DNA from: Pollenia angustigena
Taxonomy: Eukaryota > Arthropoda > Insecta > Diptera > Polleniidae
Reading direction: 5' to 3'
Assembly: GCA_930367215.1 (NCBI GenBank)
Contig: OV884056.1
Span: forward strand, 48,732,308-48,796,307
Length of the DNA stretch: 64,000 nt
Shown here: piece after piece, positions 56,701-64,000 of the stretch
Numbering within the stretch: position 1 is the first letter of the stretch
Layout: every line of letters begins with the position of its first letter
The notes under the pieces: generated by a model
The model's database searches: none
What the model saw: the letters and a program-made list of their open reading frames with translations, nothing else
What the model was told of the DNA's origin: nothing
Program-made: the position numbers and the translations under genes

Positions 56701-59700
56701 TCTACGCATCATTGTTTGGCGAATGCAGCAAATTTCTCATACAAAAACGTAAAAAATTAATTTGAGGGTTGCTATTAGGGAATTCATTCGGGTAACCGTT
56801 AATCGGTTAACCGATTAATTACTACCCGCTTAACTGATCGGTTAAATTAAAATTGGCTATTTTCGATTAACGATTAAACCGGTTAATTTCGGTCGGTTAA
56901 CCGATTAACCAATGTAATAAAATTTCTAATTGTTTGTAGAATTTAACCATATTTTTTGTGTTTTAAAATTTGGGTGAGCTCAAAAACGTTAGTTGCAAAG
57001 GAAATTCACTCTTTTAAATGCATTCTACAATGCATCCGTGTCTAATTTTACAACGTTTTCTGTACCAAAGTTCACCAAAATGTTACCTGTGTGCACCAAA
57101 AAAGTTGTTTTTAGAAATATTTGTTCATAAAATATATTTCCTCCTATCTTCTTCTTCTTTTATATATATAAAAATGAAAAATGTTTGTATGTTTGTTTGT
57201 TTGTTTGTTTGTCGGCTTATAGACTCCGAAACTACTGAACCGAATTTCCTGAAATTTTTACAGTAACATCACGTGAGCCCTAAAAATAAAATAGGCTACT
57301 TATTTTTTCGATAGGGGCAGGGGAATTGGTACCCCCCATAGGATGCCAATATCGCATATCTTAAGAGCAGCTGGACGCATTTTGCTGAACTTTTTGTAGT
57401 AGGATCTTCTGAGCCCCGAAATTGAAATAAAATAGCAGCGGGGGTATTGGAATCCCCCATAGGACGCCAATGTTTAACATCGCATATCTTAAGAACTGTA
57501 ATAGTGAGAATGTTCAAACTTTCTAGAAGTCACTCTTATGGTATACTACACTTTTGAAAATGAAAATTAAGCGGGTAGGCGCAGGGGGGAAATACCTCCC
57601 AGAGGATGCATACATTAAATATCGCTCAACTGAAGAACTTTTAAAGGGAGAGTCTTAAAACGTGGTTAAAGCTACTATTATAGTAAACTATAAATTTCAA
57701 TATAAAAATGGGCGAGAGAGACAGGGGAGGAGCAGTGCCCCTCATAGATAGAAATATTTATAAGAGCCACTGAACGCATTTTGTTGAACTTTTGGTAGTA
57801 CGATCTTCTGAGCCCCGAAATTGAAATAAAGTAGCAGCGGCGGAAGTGGTTTTCCCCATAGGACGCCAATGTTTAACATCGCATATCTTAAGAACTTTTA
57901 TAGTGAGAATGTTCAAACTTTGCAGAAGTCTCTCTTATGGTATACTACACTATTGAAAATAAAAATAAAGCGGGTAGGCACAGGGGGGAAATACCTCTCA
58001 TAGGATGCATATATTAAATATCGCTCAACTGAAGAACTATTACAGGGAGTGTCTTCAAACGTGGTTAAAGCTAATATTATAGCAAACTTTAAATTTCAAT
58101 ATAGTAATGGGCGGGGTGGGCAGAGGAGGAGCAGATCCCCTCATAGATAGAAATATTAATAAGAGCCGCTGCACGCATTTTGTTGAACTTTTGGTAGTAG
58201 GATCTTCTGAGCCCCAAAATTAAAATAAAATAGCAGCGGCGGAAGTGTTACCCACCATAGGACGCCAATGTTTAATATCGCATATCTTAAGATTTGTTAT
58301 AGTGAGAATGTTCAAAATTTGCAGAAGTCACTCTTATGGTATACTACACTTTTGAAAATAGAAATAAAGCGGGTAGGCTCAAGAGGGGAAATACTCCCAT
58401 AGGATCCATATATTAAATATCGCTCAACTGAAGAACTATTTAAGGGATAGTCTTCAAACGTGGTTAAAGCTACTATTATGATAAACTAAAAATTTCAATA
58501 TCGAAATGGGCGGGGTAGCCAGAGGAGGAGCAGTACCCCTCATGGATAGAAATCTAAATAAGAGCCGCTGCAAGCAATTTGTTGAACTTTTGGTAGTAGG
58601 ATCTTCTGAGGTCCAAAATTAAAATAAAATAGCAGCGGGGGAAGTGTTACCCACCATAGGACGCCAATGTTTAATATCGCATATCTTAAGAACTGTTATA
58701 GTGAGAATGTTCAAAATTTGCAGAAGTCACTCTTATGGTATACTACACTTTTGAAAATAGAAATAAAGCGGGTAGGCTCAAGAGGGAAAATACCTCCCAT
58801 AGGATCCATATATTAAATATCGCTCAACTGAAGAACTATTGAAGGGAGAGTCTTCAAACGTGGTTAAATCTACTATTATGGTAAACTATAAATATCAATA
58901 TAAGAATGGGCGGGGTTGACAGAGGAGGAGCAGTACCCATCATGGATAGAAATATAATTAAGAGCCGCTGCACGCATTTTGTTGAACTTTTGGTAGTAGG
59001 ATATTCAAATCAAATAGTAGCGGGGGAAGTGCTACCCACCATAGGACGCCAATGTTTAATATCGCATATCTTAAGAACATTTATAGTTAGAATGTTCAAA
59101 CTTAGTAGAAGTCACTCCTATGGTATACTACACTTTTGAAAATAAAAATAAAGCGGGAAGGCGCAGGGGGGAAAACCGTCCATAGGATGCATATATTAAA
59201 TATCTCTCAACTGAAGAATTGGTTAAAGCAGTGTAGCGAAGCGCACCGGGTTAAGCTAGTTTCCTATAAAAACAGAAATTAAGGAATTCGGAAATAAACT
59301 TTTTTGCCGAATGATCGGTGCTAAGCTTTGTTAGGATGAGTAACATGATGAACTGACAACAGAAGAAACTCTCAATAGTAACACGAGCAATCTTTTAACT
59401 GAATTAACTGAAACAATTTGAAGTGTTAAAAATGTTTAAAATTAAAACAGGACTCTTATATCATAATGGAATATTTTATATGTTTAGAAAAATCTAGGAA
59501 AAGGACTGAGAATTTTGATATTCTGTATTATTGGTTGCTTTCGATTTCTGCAACATCTACGATAAGTAAAAGAATTTTTTCCAAGTCAAAATTTATCAAA
59601 ACTAAAGAAAAGAGTCGGTTAAATCCTAAGTATTTTAACCAAATTATTTTTCTAAAAGATTATTTTAGAAGATCTCCTTAAACTATTTAAATTACTGATA

Positions 59701-62700
59701 AAATTATCTCACAGTTTATTTTTTAATAAATAAATATAAATAATATCTATTGATTAAAAAATATGTATTGTTATGAATTATTTTTTTGTTTGATCGTTTT
59801 GGTTCAAGAATTGTTATGTTTTTATTTTTTTACTAATAAACTCCAAATAATAAGTAATTTTTAATTTTTATTTATTAAAATTACTTTTAAAAATTTATAA
59901 AAAAAACCTTATTAATCGGTTAACCGATCAATTGCATAACTAACCGATTATTAACCGATTAAACCAAAACCTCGATTAATTAATCGAGCGATTAACCGAT
60001 TAAAGTAAAAGCCTGGTTAAATGAATACCCTAGTTGCTAGGAAAAGCAAAATAAAGTGTCAACAACTTAATACACAGCAGTAAACATACTACGTGTGCAT
60101 ACGCGGCACAAAACAGTAATTTTCACTATCAATAATATGCTATTAACTTCTTAGTTTGTTCATGGACGTGCACAAAAATTTAAATTTTTCTTCAAAATTT
60201 CTTACAGCAAAAAAAGCTTAAGCGACATAATTTTCAATTTTCGTTTTTTTTTTTAAATAAAAGACTTTACTGGCAACTCTTTCATCATCTCCTATAGTAT
60301 TATGGTCACATAAGGTACCGTTACGAGGGGGCTGCTTTAAAACCATGTGAGATAAGGCAATGATGGCTTTATTGCTCAATTGAATGGGAGATAAAGCCAT
60401 AATGGCCTTATTGCCCAATCATTGAGAGGTAAGGTCTTATTTAATAAGAGATATAGCCATATTTTTATTCGCAAGTGACAGATAAAGCCATATTTTTTCA
60501 GAATATTGTTATGCATGGTGTAAACATTCAGTAATCTTGTGACGCACACAGGAAAACTTTATTCAGCGAAGCCACCTGCCGCGTCCTACTGGAGGAAAAA
60601 CCCCACGCAGCCACGCAGAAACACTTTAGTATGTGAAGCCAGATTTCAATACTTAACTTTAGTGTATCCGGAACTGAAATGAGAGATAAAGCCATTTTCT
60701 AATATTGCTTTATCTCCCTATTAAATGAGAGATAAAGCCATCATGGCCTTATCTCACATGGTATTAAAATATTTAAATAAGATTTGCAAACGACACAACG
60801 CTATGAGACAATTTACAGGATCTCCAGCAACAAGTTGATGCTCCAGTAATTTGTTTGGCTTAAATATAAATGGTTATAAGACCAAGTTCGTGACTACGAG
60901 ATGACTAGCGAACATCAATGCCTCATGTAGAGTAAACAACTTAAAAACGAGATCCTGATTTTAAATATAATAAATGAAACTTTGGAATTTGATAAGGATA
61001 TCAAATGTCGAGTGGAAATATCAAGATCATCCTTCCTTAAACTCTAGGAAATTTTCGTCAGTCGTGACATTGATTTTAATCTTAAATGAAGCTTTTTAAA
61101 TCTCTAAAAAATTTTCCTCAGTCGTGACATTGATATTAATCTTAAATTAAAGTTTTTAAACAGTTATGGTTGGTCAGTTTTTTTTGAACAGCGCTGAAGC
61201 CTGGACACTTAAGGTAGTAAGCATGAACCTAATTAGAGCGTTTGAAATGTGGTGTTTTCGTCAAATTCTGAAAACCATTTGGTCGGAAAGAGTCTCAAAT
61301 CAAGACTTACAGGTTATGTTGCCCTTATGTGTCGATTGTAACCACTCAATCGGCTCAAACGACGGCTGGCAGTCAATAGTCAAACATTAATCTTTTAACC
61401 AAATGGTATTTTAAGCATTGGTAGATGTACTTTGGACCTCGAGAAGAATTTTTGACAAAAAGTAGGAAAACAGAAGTAATGAGGAACATTTAAATCAATT
61501 AAAATAGATAATCATTCAATACAAATTTCGATCTCCCAAATGTTGACAAATTTGAACATGGAGAGGTCATGGAGAAGTACAAATTTAAGCAGCGCGTTAG
61601 GATAGTTGAAGCCTTTTACGAAAATGGAAGTTGAAATCAAAAAGAAAATCATCTTTAGCGAATTGCCGCATTTGGGCAAATGAGAATCCATGAGTGATTG
61701 TTGAAAAGCCGATAAATCCACAAAGAGTGACTTTTTGGTGCGGTTTATGGGCTGACGGCGTCAACGGGCCGTACTTACAGTAAATGGTTTTCGCTATAAC
61801 AACATGATAACGGACTTCTTGTGGCCAGAAATTGAGGATATGGACCTGGATGATATATGGTTCCAATAGGATGGTGCCACTTGCCACACAGCTCGTTTGC
61901 AGCAGAAATTCAATGGTCATGTTATATCACGTCGTGGCGATGTTAATCTGCCAAAGTTTATGTGATCGTACACCGTTCGACTTCTTTCTTTAGGGATATT
62001 TTAAAGAAAAAGGGAACGTCAATAAGCCAAGAACAATTGAAAAGCTCAATTGAACCTCAATTATGTCTCAGAGTCATTGAAGCTATGAACCATCGGATAG
62101 AGGTTTGCCACCGAAGCCGTGGCGAGCTTTTGGCTTATAAAAATATTAAGATAATTCTTTTAAAAATTTGTGGCTTGTATACAATTAACATCGTGCGTTT
62201 TTGTTGGGCAACTCTTATAACGCAGTATGAGTGTGTAGTTTGCTGCGACAGATTTTTTCCATCTTCTGAAATGAAATTTGACAAACAAACATGTTAACCA
62301 AAATTGGCGATGAATCAGAAGGTTTTGCTTGTAAAGTTTTTGAAATGAAAATATTGATTCATAATTATATACATATGAATACAACGTGCAAGTAAAACTA
62401 ATTTTATAAATGTCACACAAATGGATTTATTTACATATAATTAAACATAAGAAAATAGTTCTCAAAATAAAATAGATTTTATTTCACGACGGCTTTCTGC
62501 AACAAATTTTCGTGTCCAATTGTATAAAATATGTGATCTTGACTCAGTTCTGTTTGAACGAATATTTAAATTTTTTGAAAACCAGCAAAAAATAATGTTC
62601 ATGTGTATTTATTTTAAAACGAATTTAATTTTCAAATATACATACATACGTTCGAAGCAAAACTTTCTGTATGCATTTTTGAAAAACCTTCATTTTTTTA

Positions 62701-63290
62701 CACACCCTTCAACTCTTTCAATCTATTGCCTTTTCTAGTTATGTATTATCCTACTTTCAATGCCAAACGTCTAAAATCGCTTTCATAATCAGAAATCGAT
62801 AATACCTCAAGTATTATTTTTCCGCAATCAAACGATATTTCATAGTCAGTAAAGTGGAAAACTCTTACGATTTACTCACCATATTGCCAATCATAAGCAT
62901 AATTGAAATATTCACCCATGGAATGAGCATCAATTGATGCTATTAATAGCAAGTATAGACCCAGACACAAGTCAGCAAATGCCAAATGGCACATCAGAAA
63001 ACGTGGCACTGATGGTGTTTCAGCTCTGCAATTACAAAAAAAAAAAAAATACCATTAATATTTTTTTTTTCTTAAAACCACAGAAATTCTCATGCAACAA
63101 ACAGACAGAGGAGGCAAAATTTGTTTGTTCACTTTACTTTATCGATAGAATCACAACGAGAACAGCTACATTTCCAATAACAGCCAAACCGACCACAATC
63201 CATACAGATGTACGTAACCACTGATAGCCCATGACATCTTCACAGGGATTTAATGCATTCGGGATGGGATAACATTCGACATCATGTTTT
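53569..63290 (-). CDS. Lgr1: Leucine-rich-repeat glycoprotein-hormone-type GPCR Lgr1 (3' six exons)
   Basis: Type A LGR, the insect receptor for the glycoprotein hormone GPA2/GPB5, acting at the plasma membrane through G proteins (family knowledge). Visible coding is join(63290-63138, 63025-62880, 54613-54385, 54264-54069, 53995-53799, 53740-53569), about 363 residues; the phases fit at all five junctions and every intron is GT-AG. It starts in the hinge ([17 protein letters not shown], the NPCEDxMG box that joins ectodomain to TM1) and contains all seven helices: TM1 with GN, TM2 with [12 protein letters not shown] in place of DRY after TM3, the ECL2 cysteine (SICLPM), TM6 FTNFACWAP, and TM7 [10 protein letters not shown]. 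The C-tail ends KNKEDFV. The signal peptide and LRR exons must lie upstream, to the right of the window. The frame is intact, with no sign of decay. Confidence 0.95.
53799..53995 (-). CDS. Lgr1: Lgr1 exon: TM6 and TM7
   Basis: Acceptor TTCAAAG, donor [27 protein letters not shown] is TM6; [19 protein letters not shown] then [19 protein letters not shown] is TM7 with the DPxxY variant of NPxxY. Confidence 0.95.
54069..54264 (-). CDS. Lgr1: Lgr1 exon: extracellular loop 2, TM5, intracellular loop 3
   Basis: Acceptor TCTTTTTAG, donor CTG|GTAAGT, ends in phase 0. [20 protein letters not shown] leads into TM5 ([19 protein letters not shown]), then the loop [20 protein letters not shown], which contacts G protein in this family. 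Confidence 0.95.
54385..54613 (-). CDS. Lgr1: Lgr1 exon: TM3 and TM4
   Basis: Acceptor TTTACAG, donor [28 protein letters not shown] with the conserved ECL1 Cys, [17 protein letters not shown] with ERW, TM4 [18 protein letters not shown]. Preceded by the 8.3-kb intron. Confidence 0.95.
54848..55479. mobile_element. 632-bp foldback element, TAA duplication
   Basis: Ends CACTGTGCAACAAAA and (inverse) CATTGTGCAACAAAA; TAA at 54845-54847 and 55480-55482. The halves are inverted copies of one another across about 300 bp each (GGGGTCATTTTTGT against ACAAAAATGACCCC). In the Lgr1 intron. Confidence 0.85.
55575..55820. mobile_element. 246-bp MITE with perfect ATTTAAAG duplication
   Basis: Ends CACAGAGTATACAGAGACG and (inverse) CACAAAGTATACAGAGATG; ATTTAAAG at 55567-55574 and 55821-55828. 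An 8-bp duplication fits hAT (or P). Confidence 0.85.
55896..56388. mobile_element. CCCAGC-ended MITE saturated with AAGTACTTA / AAGTAGTTA
   Basis: Ends CCCAGCAAAAACTTTAT and (inverse) CCCTGGAAAAACTTTAT. The interior repeats AAGTAGTTATT, AAGTACTTA and ACTAGTAAG in both orientations. Confidence 0.75.
56403..56520 (+). pseudogene. LINE reverse transcriptase fragment
   Basis: The frame [12 protein letters not shown]... leads to [16 protein letters not shown], the RT motif usually reading KGVRQGCILSPLLFN in RTE-like LINEs. Possibly the 5' part of the LINE continued at 60800, separated by the hAT and M2 insertions. Confidence 0.75.
57147..59259 (+). mobile_element. Helitron-type non-autonomous element
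   Basis: Starts TC after A (57146) with TCTTCTTCTTTTATATATAT, and TTTGTTTGTTTGTTTGTCGG; ends with a GTGTAGCGAAGCGCAC hairpin and CTAG followed by T: insertion between A and T, 5'-TC, 3'-CTRR, with no duplication and no inverted repeats, all as in Helitrons. No Rep/helicase. Confidence 0.8.
57230..59250 (+). repeat. five-unit tandem array, period 399 bp
   Basis: GGATCTTCTGAGCCCC-type landmarks at 57402, 57801, 58200, 58599 and 58999 are 399, 399, 399 and 400 bp apart. Units share CATAGGACGCCAATGTTTAA and AACTGAAGAACT. The last unit is shorter in the landmark region. Confidence 0.9.
59466..59681 (+). pseudogene. hAT transposase C-terminal dimerisation fragment
   Basis: The frame [20 protein letters not shown], then [20 protein letters not shown] and IIFLKDYF follows the hAT C-terminal pattern (D-YW, then S-T-S--R-FS, then R--L-P---N--IFLK). 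The frame is intact locally, but the rest of the enzyme is absent. Confidence 0.75.
60330..60775. mobile_element. element M2, sister of M1
   Basis: TTTAAAACCATGTGAGATAA at the left and (inverse) TTTAATACCATGTGAGATAA at the right; GAGATAAAGCCAT repeats; GCGAAGCCACCTGCCGCGTC and ACGCAGCCACGCAG in the centre, a decayed form of the module in M1. Confidence 0.75.
60800..61370 (+). pseudogene. LINE reverse transcriptase C-terminal remnant
   Basis: [19 protein letters not shown], then [12 protein letters not shown], a break, and [20 protein letters not shown] / [17 protein letters not shown]: the thumb/C-terminal part of RTE-like endonuclease-RT proteins. A 61-bp piece (61041-61160) is tandemly duplicated inside the coding region. 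Confidence 0.8.
61570..62140 (+). pseudogene. Tc1/mariner-type transposase pseudogene
   Basis: [19 protein letters not shown] (N-terminal HTH start), then after a deletion [20 protein letters not shown] and DGVNGPY, a broken region, [11 protein letters not shown] (stop in place of Q), SRRGDVN and DFFL-GYFKEK, with a C-terminal HRSRGELLA. At least five stops and a large N-terminal deletion. The sequence is close to 52195-52567. Confidence 0.8.
62141..62879. other. Lgr1 intron, nothing recognised
   Basis: AT-rich; short frames on both strands without domains. Confidence 0.5.
62880..63025 (-). CDS. Lgr1: Lgr1 exon: TM2 and extracellular loop 1
   Basis: Acceptor TTGCAG, donor [27 protein letters not shown] is TM2; [17 protein letters not shown] is the loop that meets the hinge in LGRs. 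Confidence 0.95.
63138..63290 (-). CDS. Lgr1: Lgr1 exon: end of hinge and TM1
   Basis: Polypyrimidine tract (63303-63319, T-run on the minus strand) and acceptor ACACAG, donor [28 protein letters not shown] then [20 protein letters not shown]. The exon begins one base into a codon, so at least one coding exon precedes it. Confidence 0.95.
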
Positions 63291-63319
63291 CTGTGTATGT
63301 TAGCAAAAAAAAAAAAAAA

Positions 63320-64000
63320 AAATATTACAAAAAAGGTTTAGTTATTTATTTGTTTGCATAAGGGCAGGATTAAAGGATATCATTTGAACTCAACAAGGAG
63401 TTTTTCATTCTTGGTTTATATTTAAATAATGTAAACATTTTAAAGATTTTTTGAATAACAAAAGTGTTAAAGCTTTTAATAAGTGAAATATGTTATGACT
63501 CAAATTTCATTATGATTCTTTTGCTTTCAGGAACCAGACATGATTTTTAATTAAGGTAAGAGAAGAGTTTCAATAAATATTTATACACCCTTCGCCTTTC
63601 GGTAGAGGGTATATATGGGCATTTCCGTCAAAAGGTCCACCGTGGCCAAAAATTTAAAAGTTATTAAAAGCTGATTATTTTACGATATTGTTATAGAGAA
63701 ATATTTACATTTTACTAATTTTATAAATTTACTCATAAATTTGTTCACTTAGATGAACAATCAGACTGCAAAGTTGTGCAAACGTAATTTCTTATATGTG
63801 AGAAGGTTTTATTGTATGTTTTCTTTAATATTTATCTTTCTTTAAAGAGGTGGTATTTGATAAAAATTATTCCAAAAAAATTTTCTTACATGGTCTGTAA
63901 TCTAAGGAAGAGTTCAAAGAGAAATATCTTATTCGGATTAACGGTAAATTTTTATATTATTTTGATCATTATTTAGTTAAATTATTATGGAAAAAATTTC
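63320..64000. other. Lgr1 upstream intron
   Basis: No further Lgr1 exon could be supported. A short hairpin-like ACACCCTTCGCCTTTCGGTA / GAGGGTATATA block (63584-63615) resembles the terminal hairpin of DINE-like elements, as an isolated fragment. Confidence 0.5.

Larger units (their letters stand above)
56776..60032 (+). mobile_element. hAT element with 8-bp TSD, in the Lgr1 intron
   Basis: Ends TAGGGAATTCATTCGGGTAA and (inverse) TAGGGTATTCATTTAACC. GTTGCTAT (56768-56775) and GTTGCTAG (60033-60040) match at 7 of 8. Subterminal CGGTTAACCGATTAA palindromes are dense at both ends. Related in ends and motifs to the element at 4153. A Helitron occupies two-thirds of it. Confidence 0.9.

Noticed and set aside
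62160..62420. 86-codon minus-strand frame overlapping a plus-strand frame
   Set aside because: Antisense to the mariner remnant; no recognisable domain.
63525..63560. Plus-strand mini-exon (TTGCTTTCAG ... GGTAAG)
   Set aside because: Wrong strand for Lgr1, 20-odd bases and no neighbouring coding; chance splice-like motifs.
63855..63955. Possible LRR exon of Lgr1 (minus strand, LPLIRIRYFSLNSS)
   Set aside because: No acceptor site in phase and only a weak leucine pattern; cannot be supported.

Overview
The window is AT-rich, intron-bearing nuclear DNA of a higher fly. Three things point to a brachyceran, probably calyptrate (blowfly/house-fly-type) genome: the only host gene I can identify is an arthropod glycoprotein-hormone-type receptor (Lgr1); there are several copies of DINE-1/INE-1-like elements (a TATACCC hairpin, an AAGTATATATATTCTGGG-type block, and a GTCTGTC-rich stretch); and nearly everything else is transposon debris with intact target-site duplications. 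The species cannot be fixed from sequence alone. No rRNA or tRNA gene, CRISPR array or bacterial-style operon was seen.

Host gene: six exons of Lgr1 lie on the minus strand (63290 down to 53569). They encode the end of the ectodomain hinge, all seven transmembrane helices and the C-tail, about 363 residues, with canonical splice sites and phases that close. The leucine-rich-repeat ectodomain exons would lie beyond the right edge. The intron between the second and third visible exons is 8.3 kb because it collected a foldback element, two MITEs, a split LINE, a hAT element that itself contains a Helitron with a 399-bp tandem array, and a mariner-type remnant.

Left part (1-24.3 kb): one LINE reverse-transcriptase pseudogene is broken over about 3.8 kb by tRNA-like SINEs and a hAT element. 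After it come several short MITEs with 3-bp TAA/TTA duplications, a repeat carrying a canonical hammerhead-ribozyme fold (7161-7224, minus), DINE-like elements, three hAT elements (one with a decayed transposase), and a DINE-like element broken by an RNase-H-bearing LINE and by two adjacent elements saturated with CCCC/GGGG motifs.

Middle part (24.3-45 kb): a long foldback element is split by a hAT that holds a second, mutated hammerhead copy and a pogo/Tigger remnant. Next come an ~0.8-kb tandem segmental duplication whose second unit was invaded by a 3.3-kb element with ~290-bp inverted repeats, and a scatter of MITEs.

Right part (45-64 kb): a six-element nest is held between two hAT ends (45041-51554), followed by a mariner-type remnant, a MITE and the Lgr1 locus.

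Most valuable observations: the hammerhead ribozyme with a second copy whose stems are preserved; a group of otherwise unrelated elements sharing a GGCCGAAGGCC palindrome/GCGAAGCC module; and insertion nests whose order can be read from target-site duplications.
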